A stretch of DNA of 15,016 bases from Stramenopiles sp. TOSAG23-2 (lineage: Eukaryota; Sar), in contig LT649733.1 of the NCBI GenBank assembly GCA_900128395.1, positions 1 through 15,016 on the forward strand, in the 5' to 3' direction. Below are positions 1-9,500 of this stretch, piece after piece. Within the stretch, counting starts at the first letter, position 1. The number at the start of each line of letters is the position of its first letter. Both the position numbers and the translations under genes were made by a program. Below the pieces are notes generated by a model. That model was not told the origin of the DNA, ran no database searches, and saw only the letters and a list, made by a program, of their open reading frames with translations.

Positions 1-38
<38 letters not shown>
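1..38. repeat. (AT)19 microsatellite at left edge
   Basis: Pure AT dinucleotide run from the first base to 38, followed by GCTTCGTAAT. The other copy has exactly 38 bases as well. The window, and perhaps the contig, begins here, so the true length may be greater. Confidence 0.95.
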
Positions 39-40
<2 letters not shown>

Positions 41-231
41 TTCGTAATATTTTCGTAAAAATACTTTTTCGATACAAGGATATGGCTGGCTATTTTTATT
101 CTTCTTCGTCATCGACTTTCCTCTTATACCGTCTCGCTTCTTCTCTCCCCATATCTCTCTCCTAGCCGCCCCAAAATGTTTTTTTTTTTTCACAATGTTA
201 TCAAATGTGCAAATATTTAGTAAAAATGATA

Positions 232-1008
232 TTACAAATCATTCTTTACCTTTACACCTTTTTTTGGTAGTTTTGTCTTCTTATTCTTCTTCCCCTTTTT
301 CTTTCCTTTTTTTTTCTTCTTCTTCCTCCTCTTCTTTTTCTTCCTCTTCTTTCTCCCTGTTTCACTTAATATATCTGGTAATTTATCTTCCATATCATAC
401 CTACCTTCATGTTCATTACCTGTACATAAATTCATTTTGACACATAAATCTTTTGAAAATAATCGACGTGATTTTTCATTATTCTTTTTCAAATATTTAA
501 TATATGTATAATAAATTGTCATTTCCTTATCTTCCGTCGCATCTAAACAAATGCGCGCCAATCGCTCACCATTTTTACCACCACCTTGCATCACACCAGG
601 TGTTTTTGCAACAGCTAGTCCAGGACCTGATAGAAAATTTTCATTCCCGATACCTTTAATTCCATAATCTTTGAAACTAAATTGATCACATGCTGTTTCA
701 ATTAAATCATAAATAGCAATTTCATCGATACGGACTTTATTACCATTTGTTTTTTTATTAAGTGCATTAAACAAATGATAACCTACAGCACGACAACCAT
801 CACATACCATATTATCGGGCAAAAAATTCGAGAGTCGCTCCTCTTCATTCAATACTGGTGGTTTGAATGTAAATTTCTCTTGTTCTGCAGCTGATGCAAC
901 AGAAGACGTATTATCCTTGAAGAATAATAATAAAATAATAAAAAATACATTTAATAATAAATGGTGATGAAGAAATATTATTGTAAATAATATATTTTTC
1001 TTGTTCAT
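232..1008 (-). CDS. Canopy / saposin-like ER protein (DUF3456 type), copy A
   Basis: A 258-residue protein with a hydrophobic N-terminus (about residues 6-30) that looks like a signal peptide or anchor. The six cysteines C69, C72, C107, C154, C189 and C195 give the canopy spacing C-x2-C, a lone C after a helix, a lone C, then C-x5-C, with CDGCRAVGYHLF at the first pair. Known canopy proteins (CNPY1-4, MZB1) are ER-resident and help fold secreted or surface proteins, CNPY3 together with GRP94. Residues about 217-247 are almost all Lys/Arg, and the C-terminus is KNDL, close to but not a canonical KDEL-type signal. The start has no competing upstream ATG. The gene diverges from the S74 gene at 1452. 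The family call is firm; the client is unknown. The protein is identical to the copy at 10513-11289. Confidence 0.85.
   Translation of the reverse strand: MNKKNILFTIIFLHHHLLLNVFFIILLLFFKDNTSSVASAAEQEKFTFKPPVLNEEERLSNFLPDNMVCDGCRAVGYHLFNALNKKTNGNKVRIDEIAIYDLIETACDQFSFKDYGIKGIGNENFLSGPGLAVAKTPGVMQGGGKNGERLARICLDATEDKEMTIYYTYIKYLKKNNEKSRRLFSKDLCVKMNLCTGNEHEGRYDMEDKLPDILSETGRKKRKKKKRRKKKKKKGKKKGKKNKKTKLPKKGVKVKNDL
284..358 (+). repeat. 75-nt uninterrupted polypyrimidine tract inside the canopy gene
   Basis: Every base from 284 to 358 is C or T. On the coding strand this is a pure purine run encoding the Lys/Arg-rich tail of the canopy protein. The same tract lies at 10565-10639. Such tracts can form triplex structures and are prone to slippage, yet the two copies do not differ in length. 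Confidence 0.85.
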
Positions 1009-1451
1009 TTTATTATCTGTAATTGGATATATTTATATAAATATCAAGTACAATTCAACAAATGCAATGTTGTATTAAATTGGTAATGTTTTTTATTCAA
1101 CATATAATACAATACATGTATATATATATATATATTATAATATACTTTATTTTTAACATGTAAAAATGGCTTTAATTTAGTTGCCTGTTGTTGTTATTGT
1201 TATTGTTATAATAAATAATATATATATTAATATTATAATGTACAGAAGAAGAAGATGTGTGAGATTAAGAGAAATAGATAGAGATAAACAGAGATATACC
1301 GCTAGAACAAAACATATTACCCCATCGTCATTTTTTGTATGATTAGTAGCTCCTACCAATTATTATTATTATTATTATTATTATTGCATCATTGCATAGA
1401 TACGTTTTTTATTTGTACAATTGTTAATATATAATATATACATCTTTAATT
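1009..1451. promoter_or_regulatory. Bidirectional intergenic region between canopy and S74 genes, copy A
   Basis: A 443-bp gap between two divergently read start codons, so both promoters should lie here. It is AT-rich with a (TA)n tract near 1120-1140 and a (TTA)n tract near 1359-1385. I see no motif strong enough to name. It is identical to 11290-11732, so the two cassettes should share regulation. Confidence 0.5.
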
Positions 1452-2348
1452 ATGAATTTTAATAAATTATTAATAATACAATTCAATTTAATTATATTCA
1501 TAATTAATATTCAGCATGATATAGTATTAGTATATGGTTTGACTATCACAAGAAATGGTGTATGTAAAAAAACAATTTCATGTGAAGGTACTAGTGCATC
1601 TGGAAATGATGCAGTTGCGATGGGTTATGCAACAACTGCGTCAGGTTTAAATGCAGTTGCCTTAGGATTTAATACACTTGCAGCTGGTTCTATCACAACA
1701 GCATTAGGATCAAATACAACAGCTACTGGTGATTTTGGTACTTCCATGGGTTATAGCACGATTGCTAACTGTGGTGCAACGGAACCATCCAATTGGCAAG
1801 CATGTGTTGCTATGGGTTTTAATATTAATAATACTGAATCAGAATCTTTAGCTGTTAGTGGGAATATGCATGCAAGAAATGTAAAGTTATTTGGTAACGA
1901 TGAACGTTTTAAAGAAAATATTACAAATGCAAATGTTGAAACATGTCTATTCAATATTAATAAAATACGTGTTGTAAATTATCAATTATCAAAAAATGTA
2001 TGTAAACATCAAGGTTTCATGGCAAAAGACATGTTGGATAAATGCCAACAAGAATTAATAGGTATTACATCACAACAAGTGGGTAGTATTTTACCAAATG
2101 CAATTGGTTCTGGTATTTCTTCATTAAAATTAGTGGATCGATCACCATCATTTAATAATAATAAATCACAGGAAGATCAACATGAAGAAATATTAGAAGA
2201 TATTCATGATGTTAAAGGTCTTGATATGAATCAAATCATTGCACAATTAATTGGTTCCATACAAACATTATCAAAACAAAATGAGAAATTAATCAACCGT
2301 GTAAATAAGTTAGAAACGATGATGATGATGAAAGACTATAAGTTATAA
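1452..2348 (+). CDS. Secreted YadA-head-repeat protein with S74 intramolecular chaperone domain, copy A
   Basis: A 298-residue protein. Residues 5-28 are hydrophobic and look like a signal peptide. Residues about 46-101 hold four 14-residue repeats with glycines at exact 14-residue spacing (G51/65/79/93 and G58/72/86/100), the pattern of trimeric YadA/Hia head repeats (AVAMGY, AVALGF, TTALGS, GTSMGY). A fifth repeat ending AMGF at 123 carries an 8-residue insert with C107 and C118. Residues about 138-295 resemble the S74 intramolecular chaperone: GNDERFKENI at 148-157, HQGFMAKDM at 186-194, then a coiled-coil helix at about 258-292. In phage endosialidases S74 trimerises the fibre and then cuts itself using the Ser and Lys of SDxRxK. 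Here Lys is kept (K154) but Ser is Asn (N149), so self-cleavage is doubtful. Likely an extracellular trimeric fibre-like protein; its function is unknown. Confidence 0.85.
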   Translation: MNFNKLLIIQFNLIIFIINIQHDIVLVYGLTITRNGVCKKTISCEGTSASGNDAVAMGYATTASGLNAVALGFNTLAAGSITTALGSNTTATGDFGTSMGYSTIANCGATEPSNWQACVAMGFNINNTESESLAVSGNMHARNVKLFGNDERFKENITNANVETCLFNINKIRVVNYQLSKNVCKHQGFMAKDMLDKCQQELIGITSQQVGSILPNAIGSGISSLKLVDRSPSFNNNKSQEDQHEEILEDIHDVKGLDMNQIIAQLIGSIQTLSKQNEKLINRVNKLETMMMMKDYKL

Positions 2349-2504
2349 AAAATGTGCCTTTAGATAGCTTAAGCTCTCTATACTGGTATTGCACACAATT
2401 GTATAAAAAAAAATTGGCCATCTTTAATGTCGATAAGCACATATAACTCTTATAATTCTATATTTAATTATATATCTTTTTGGATGATTTTTTTATTATT
2501 TTAT
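2349..2504 (+). other. Diverged 3' flank of the S74 gene, copy A, with hairpin
   Basis: Still alignable to 12627-12786, but with many small indels and substitutions, unlike the identical 2.3 kb before it. It holds a palindrome AGCTTAAGCT at 2366-2375 inside a longer imperfect stem (TAGATAGCTT / AAGCTCTCTA), then ACAATTGT and the shared block GGCCATCTTTAATGTCGATA. Similarity ends at about 2504. The plus-strand reading frame through here is broken in the other copy, so it is probably untranslated. Confidence 0.65.
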
Positions 2505-3034
2505 ATGTGGTGGTTTTTATATATGGCAACTTTATATAAAGGTGTTGTGCGTTCTCTTAAGGTTTTTACGTTTTCGACGGATATGGGGAAATCGTGGGGG
2601 CGATTTAGATTGTATTTACCTGCTAGCACGTTTCGTTAAGTATAATGGTATAATGGTATATTCTTTCTTTTACTTTACATATCTTCATACTATAATATCC
2701 ATACCATTTACTATTATAATACTATAATGTTTTAATATTTACGATCAATATTAGTTAAAATTACAACATACAACAAACAACATGCTATCATATTATTTCC
2801 TTAAATTGTTTTTCTCTTTTTTATCCTGTGTGTCCAATGTCCAACTTTAAATCTATATACATATATATATCTTAATCTAGATTATAAGAATACATACTGT
2901 AAATACAAAAAAATAAAAAGTGATCAGCAACAACATATGTGCATATATATATAAATATACACATATATACAATATAATATATATATATATATAACCAATA
3001 AATATTAAAAGAAGAATTCAAAACATAAAAAAGT
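2505..3034. other. Intergenic region before the CoA-transferase, with a GC-richer island
   Basis: No gene recognised. Positions about 2541-2640 are richer in G and C than their surroundings and contain a small perfect stem, AAATCG (2589-2594) and CGATTT (2601-2606), around TGGGGG. The rest is AT-rich with (TA)n tracts near 2945-2990. The CoA-transferase promoter should lie at the right end. Confidence 0.5.
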
Positions 3035-4742
3035 ATGAATGGACCATTAGCAGGAATAAAAGTCATAGATTTATGTCAATTTCAAAATGGCCCTTCTGCT
3101 ACTTATCGATTAGTTGAAAATGGTGCAGAATGTATCAAAGTCGAGCCACTTGCTGGAGATGGTTACAGGCATTTAGTACCACCCGGATACTGTAAGTAGA
3201 TTTGTTCCCTGCATAATATATATATATATATATATATACGTACATTACTCTCTAACATAGCGCATAAATCTATAATATACATCACACAGGGAATGGTGGT
3301 TTTGAAGGATTTAACCGTGGTAAAAGATCACTAGTATTGGATTTAAAAAATCCAGAAGCAAAAGATATTATGATTAAATTATTAAATTGGGCTGATGTGA
3401 TATGTAATAATTTTCGACCTGGTATTATGGATAAATTAGGTTATTCGTATGAATTTTGTTCATCAATTAATCCAAAAATTATATATGCATCTAATTCAGG
3501 TTTTGGTGATAAAGGTGATTGGGCAGAACGACCATCATTTGATGGTGTGTCACAAGCATTTTCAGGTGTATTGACACAACAAGCTGGTGGACCAAGTCAA
3601 ACACCAGTACCGGTTGATTTTGCATTTAGTGATGAAAGTGGTGCCGCAAATTTTGCATTTTCAATTGTCACTGCATTATTAGCACGTGCACGTACAGGAA
3701 AAGGACAAGAAATTGTTACAAATCAAACTGCTGCTACATTGCACTTTTCAAGATTTATGATACATAATGCATTTGTAAGTAAATTTTCTTTCTTCAACTA
3801 TATGTGATAAATCTATACATATATAAAATATATAAATTTAACACACACACATTAACATTAACATTACATCATTCTCTCATTTTCATGCTATATATATATA
3901 TATATACACAGGTCTACGGTCAAGATGATGAAGGAAAAGGACCATTGGATCGTGATATGGGGCAACGAATGTATCAATGTAGTGATAATAAATGGATTGT
4001 GGTTGCATGTTTGCAAGTTAGGCAAGGTATGCGTTTTGTACGTGAAGTATTGGAAATACCGCATCAAGATGGTGATTTTAGTTCTGATACAGTAAGTAAA
4101 ATTTTTTTTTGTAAATTCAATGATATATATATATATCTTTTTTCTAACACATGCATCTCATCATATTATATATATATATATTAGGCATTGTCCCGTTGGC
4201 CACAAATAACACCAGAAACAAAAGAACTTAATTTAAAACGATTTAATCATATTATAAAAACAAAACCTCAATCATATTGGTTAGAGAAATGTTTAACTGG
4301 TAATGTCCCATGTGCACCTGTTTCAACATATGAAGATTTGCAAAAAGGTATGCAAACAGAAGTTGGCAAACAGGCAAGAGTCAATGATTGGATCGTAACA
4401 AGTAATCATCGAGATTATGGAGATGTGGATTTAGTAAGCAATCCAACCAGATACAATGGCACGCCAAATCAACCAATTGGGGATGGTGATGAAGTGACAC
4501 GCCATGCACCGAAATTAGGTGAACATTCGATTGATATATTGAAAAATGTCTTAAAATATGATGAAAATGATATTCAGCGTATACAAAACAGTGGTGCAAT
4601 TGAACCAACTGGTGCATGGTCAACGGAAAAAATACCATTAAAACGTATTGAACGTGTGAAAAAAATGGTACAAGATAGAAGAAATTCAGCACTTCATGAT
4701 GGTGATGGACATCAAGGAGGAAATGGTCGATCCAAATTGTAA
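3035..4742 (+). CDS. Family III (CaiB/BaiF) CoA-transferase, four exons, C-terminal SKL
   Basis: Exons 3035-3191, 3290-3774, 3912-4091 and 4185-4742 join into 459 residues, a usual length for the family. The intron phases are 1, 0 and 0, and all three introns start GTAAGT. Family marks in order are GPLAGIKVIDLCQFQNGPSA at 3-22, GAECIKVEP, NRGKRSLVLDLK at 61-72, NFRPG at 93-97, and SDESGAANF with D167 in the place of the catalytic Asp (Asp169 in formyl-CoA transferase). These are followed by ARTGKGQEI, a NVPCAPVSTYEDL segment and APKLGEHSIDIL near the end. Members move CoA between carboxylic acids or racemise 2-methylacyl-CoAs; the substrate cannot be told here. The last three residues are SKL, a canonical PTS1, so a peroxisomal site is likely. 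ATG at 3035 is the first in frame that gives the family N-terminus. Confidence 0.93.
3192..3289 (+). other. Intron 1 of the CoA-transferase
   Basis: 98 bp, donor GTAAGT, acceptor CACAG, phase 1 (it splits a Trp codon). A CTAAC branch-like motif at 3252-3256 lies about 34 nt before the acceptor. It contains an (AT)n tract. Confidence 0.92.
3775..3911 (+). other. Intron 2 of the CoA-transferase
   Basis: 137 bp, donor GTAAGT, acceptor CACAG, phase 0. It contains two TTAAC branch-like motifs (3852-3856 and 3858-3862) and an (AT)n tract just before the acceptor. Confidence 0.92.
4092..4184 (+). other. Intron 3 of the CoA-transferase
   Basis: 93 bp, donor GTAAGT, acceptor ATTAG, phase 0. A CTAAC branch-like motif at 4144-4148 lies about 37 nt before the acceptor. 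It has two (AT)n tracts, one abutting the acceptor. Confidence 0.92.
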
Positions 4743-5501
4743 ATATTTAGTCAATATATATATATAAATGCAATAACAGCACACACAGGCACAACATATA
4801 TACGATAGAAATATATATCATATGTGCGTATGAAAATATGATTTTTTTTTTGTTATTAAATATTTATAATGCATATAGATAACAATTATATAGCCATATT
4901 TTCAATTTTATATATATAGGTGCGAATATTGTACTTGTATCGATAAGAGTGTATTAGAATATATTAATAATACTATAACATGCCACACACATACACACAT
5001 GCCACATTTTATCTTATTATCTTATGCTATATTATATATTTGTGTATAGTGTGTACATAGTATAGTGTATAATGTATAGTGTATTAGTATAGCTGGGGCA
5101 AAATCCTTTGATGGGCCATTGTAATAATTAGCTGCTATGACGTGCTATATATTTAACATAGCAGTACTATTGAACCGCATCCTCCCACATCCTCCCAATA
5201 ATAAATACTCACACACATATATATCGGGATATACATATATATATACTAATAATACACACAGGAGTATATATATATATACTTTACATGAGTACAGTTGTTC
5301 TCTTCACTATATTATAGATACTAGTGTGTATATAATTAGTATATATATATGTACATTACAACCTTCTATTTTACATATATTCATTTATCTCATCTAGACA
5401 GAAATTATTAGCTATTATACATCAGCAGATAATATACCGTTAATATATATATATATAGATATATATACACATTATAGATACATATAATAATAATTGACAA
5501 A
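4743..5501. other. Intergenic region between CoA-transferase and M16 peptidase
   Basis: No gene recognised. AT-rich and full of short repeats: (TA)n tracts, GTATAGTGT-like repeats at about 5044-5095, and TGCCACA twice near 4980-5006. It holds the 3' end of the CoA-transferase and, at the right, the presumed promoter of the M16 gene. The short open frame at 5137-5397 is low-complexity and not believed. Confidence 0.6.
4929..4981 (+). repeat. 3'-flank element shared with 13453-13488
   Basis: TTGTACTTGTAT is followed downstream by AATACTATAACAT. The same two words recur in the same order and closer together after the ankyrin gene (13453-13488), and TTATCTTAT-like sequence follows in both places. 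It may be a dispersed repeat or a 3'-end signal. Confidence 0.45.
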
Positions 5502-6509
5502 ATGCCAAAACAATCAAAAGATAATAAAAAAAAACCATCTTCTAATACCTCTTCTACCTCCTCCACATCCAATAATACCAACAACAACAACAACAACAAC
5601 AAAAATACAAATGAACGATATTCTGCATATGGTACAAATGTAGAGGAGGAAGAAGCTAGCTTAATTAAACGCTCATCGAAATACATACGTAGCAATATTA
5701 ATAATTACGAAAAAGAAATATCATATAGATGGAAAATATTTACTAGTATTTTTGAGAATTTATCGTTAATGTGTTGGTTATTAATCGGTTTTTTAATATT
5801 TGCATGTTTAATAGTAATGGTATTAGCAGAAGGTCGGAATCGAAACAACCCATTAGTCACGGGTGTAGAAACGGCTATTGCCGTTCGGAAAGGGGATACA
5901 GATCCAAGGGCATACCAATTTAGTGTATTGGAAAATGGCTTACAAATTTTGTTAATATCCGATCCAAATACAGACAAAGCAGCTGCAGCAATGGATGTAC
6001 GAGTTGGACATTTTAGTGACCCCGATAATATACCAGGTTTATCGCATTTATTAGAACACATGTTGTTTTTAGGCACAGAGAAATTTCCAGAGGAAGATGC
6101 ATTTGATAAATTTTTATCACGTCATGGTGGAATGTCAAATGCATATACATCGAAAGAAGATACAAATTATCATTTCGAAGTCTTACCAAATGCATTGGAA
6201 AAAAGTTTAGAAATGTTTGCATCGTTTTTCATTGCACCATTATTAACACCAGAACGTATCGATAGGGAACGAAAAGCAGTTGATTCAGAAAATGAAAAAA
6301 ATTTACAAAATGATGATTGGCGATTTACACAATTATTACGTAGTACATCAAATAAAAACCACCCATATCATAAATATGGTACTGGTAATAAATATACACT
6401 GAAAGATTTTGGTGGTGGTGGTGGTGATGGTAGTAATAATCCAAGTAATACAAAAAATAACACGAATCATAATAATGATAAATATGAATTAAAACAACAG
6501 CAACAACAC

Positions 6510-6543
<34 letters not shown>

Positions 6544-9500
6544 GCATGGTAGATGAGACAACAACCACTAATAATAATAATAACAACAACAACAACAATG
6601 TTCATACTGGTACATCAAATACCCCAAAAACAAATGGCGCTACTACAAATAATAAACCAAAAGGAAATCATGTTGGTGGAGGTAATTTTTTATTTTTAAT
6701 TGAACAATTAAATATGATGATGAAAAATAATACAAATACATCGATGGGAAATCAAAATGATAATAATAATAATAATAACACCACCACGACGACCACCACC
6801 ACAACACGTAGTCATAACAACCACAACAACAACAACAAGAAGAAAGAGAACAATAAAACAACAACAACGACAACAACAAAACCCAACAACGGAAATTCCA
6901 AACCAGCCAAAAAACATACACAATCTACATCATTGCCACCACCAGTAACATTACATCAAGCATTAGTCAATCATCATCATTCACATTATACTGCACCACG
7001 TATGCGTTTAGTCATATTAGGACGTGATGATGTTACACAATTAGAAAGTTTAGCTAGGCAATATTTCAGTGAAATACCAAATCGCAAAGATGCAATGCAA
7101 ACACCAACATGGGATTATCCAAAATTAAAAGTACGAACAGTGGAGCAATTAGGTGTTCGGTACGATATTACTCCTATTGAAGATGTTCGTATATTGCAAT
7201 TGTATTGGTTATTGCCACCAAGTGAGAAAAAATATAGGAAAAAAACAATGGATTATTTAAGTACAATTTTAGCAGGCGAAGGGGAAGGGAGTATACATGC
7301 AGCATTGCATCAAGAAGGATTAGTAACTGAAATTACGGGTGGTTCGGAAGATGGCAGCAGTGTCCATAATTGGATGGCATTGAAATTGTACTTAACAGCA
7401 AAAGGATTAGAAAAAGTAGAACATATAGTAACGGTTGTATATGCATATATCAACATGTTACGAAGCAAAGGTCCACAAATGGGATATTGGTTAGAATGCA
7501 AAGGTATGGCAGAAGTTGATTTGAGATTCGTTGAAAAGAAAAATCCAGCTGAATCCGTAAGTGATTTAGCGCAAAATATGCAAGTTTGCAATCCGGGCGA
7601 TGTTGTTGTATCGGAAAATTTATGGGAAGATTTCGATGCAAAAGATATACGTTCCACGATGGATAAATTGCAACCTGATAATATGGTCTTATTTGTAGCT
7701 GCGAAATCGTTGGATTTAGGTGCATCCCCTAAAATGGAAAAATGGTATGGAACAAGATATATTTCTCGCCCATTGTCATATGATAGCATTGCAATGTGGA
7801 CAAAAGCTAGTGTTTCAAGTGTAAAGGAAAAGTTACATTTTCCATTGCCAAATTTATTTATCCCAACTGATTTTAATATTAAAAGTGGATTAAGCGCAGC
7901 AGAGGCAGCAAAAGCAGTTGCAGCAAAGCCTCAGACATATCCACACGTGTTGGAAAATCGAAATCATAGTTTTAGAGCATGGTTTAAACAGGATGATACA
8001 TATGGTGTCCCGAAAGTAAATGTTCTCGCTTCCTTGCATTTAGAACATTTCGGTATAAATGAGGAAAATATGGTTCATGCAACGTTATTTTCCTTATTGA
8101 TTAAAGATTATTTACGTGTGAAATTATACCCAGCAACCGTTGCCGGGATAAGTTACAATGTAGAGGCAACATCTGCTGGATTGCAAATACAAATTATAGG
8201 TTATAATCATCACATACGATTATGCATGCAAATTATTGTAAAAACAATAGTCGATATTGTCAATGGCAATATCATGAAAAGCTCACAACAAAAATTAGAT
8301 TTTCAAGCGCGGTTGGAATTGCTAATGGATCGTTACGATAAGGAATTGAAAAATTGGGCGGAGGAAAGTCCATATAAGCATGCAAAAGGTTATAGTGCAT
8401 ATGTCTTACGAAAGCCATATTTTTTACCAACTGGATTATTAAAAGTTGTTGAAAAAGTAACAATGGATTCTATGATAGATTTCATACGGAATAGTTTATC
8501 ACGCAAATGTTTTTTGCAAACATTGTATCATGGAAATATGGATGAAAGTGCAGCAAAACAAATGCAAGAAGATATGGGTAAATTGATGAAGAAATGCCAA
8601 CCGATGTTACCAAAATCAAAACGTGTACGTTCCATTACACCTGGTGGATCCAATGCTGGAACTGCCATCAAAATTATCGAGCCAAATCAAGGTGAAAGCA
8701 ATAGTGCCATTGTAAATACATATCAATTAGGTACGGAAGATGGTTGGGATAATTTAGAGAAAACGTGTCAAACAAAAGTATTAGCCGCGTTGACTGGTAC
8801 GGATGTATATGAACAGTTGAGAACGATTGAACAATTAGGATATATTGTATTTAGTGGTCCATCGAAAACAAATACGATGTTAAATTTTATCATTATTGTA
8901 CAAGGTACGAAAAACAGTCCAGCCGTATTGGATGAACGTATTGAATTATTTATTAAAAAAGAATATAAAAAATTACAAGCTATTCCAGAGGAGAAATTTA
9001 ATTCCTTCATAGCATCGGAAATATCACGATTGAAATCACCATATAAAACCTTGACAGATGAAAGCAGTGCGTATTGGTCTGAAATTGAAGGTTTAACTTA
9101 TTTATTTGCAAGACCATTTAAAGAAATTGAACAATTTGAAAAGATAACGGTGCAAGAAGTTACAGCATTGTGGGGTGATAATATTTTAAACCCAAATCAA
9201 AGAAAAAAATTAAGTGTTCAAATATATGGTAATAAAGTTCCACCACCAGTGACACCGGATACGGATGAAACGGTTGATAAATTACGTAGCAGGTTAGAAC
9301 TTGCAAATGATATTTTTCCAGTTCCACAATCAATTGCAGAGAAATTAGGCATGTTAAAAGAATCACCATCAACGTCATCGTCTGGTGGTGGTGGTGGTGG
9401 TGATGGTAGTGGTAGTGGTAGCAGTAACAACAATAATAATAATAATATGATGATGGGAAATGAAACAAAAAATCCTCCTACTGCTAGTACTGGTGCTGAT

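Larger units (their letters stand above)
1..2296. repeat. Segmental duplication, copy A (direct repeat of 10282-12577)
   Basis: Read by eye, this stretch matches 10282-12577 base for base at a constant offset of 10281. It carries the same canopy gene (minus), the same divergent intergenic region and nearly all of the same S74 gene (plus). Fast-changing tracts have equal lengths in both copies: the (AT)19 at the left end, the poly-T near 179-190, the (TA)n near 1120 and the (TTA)n near 1359-1385. The first difference is C2297 against T12578. The left limit cannot be judged, because the window starts inside the repeat. Positions 39-231 hold the 3' flank of the canopy gene and no other gene that I can see. 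Confidence 0.95.

Noticed and set aside
195-440. Ser/Phe-rich open frame on the plus strand (also at 10476-10721)
   Set aside because: It is the reverse of the Lys/Arg-rich tail of the canopy gene and its composition is just the polypyrimidine tract.
1177-1359. 60-residue hydrophobic open frame on the minus strand (also at 11458-11640)
   Set aside because: Lies in the divergent promoter region, is made of TTA/TAT-type repeats and shows no family. Its identity in both copies only reflects the duplication.
1452-2348. Window from a giant virus or a bacterium, suggested by YadA/S74 domains
   Set aside because: Three typical spliceosomal introns, a PTS1, a canopy ER protein and microsatellite-rich intergenic DNA fit a eukaryotic nuclear genome. 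Transfer of the single gene remains possible.
2427-2639. 70-residue plus-strand frame after the S74 gene
   Set aside because: The aligned start in copy B meets a stop after five codons, so the frame is not kept. Composition is 3'-flank-like.
5137-5397. Plus-strand frame rich in Tyr, Ile and His
   Set aside because: Built from (TA)n and ACACAT repeats, with no family and no coding-like codon pattern.
6325-6948. Open frames overlapping the low-complexity part of the M16 gene (Tyr/His-, Cys/Val- or Thr/Arg-rich)
   Set aside because: They are out-of-frame readings of AAT/AAC/ACA repeats.
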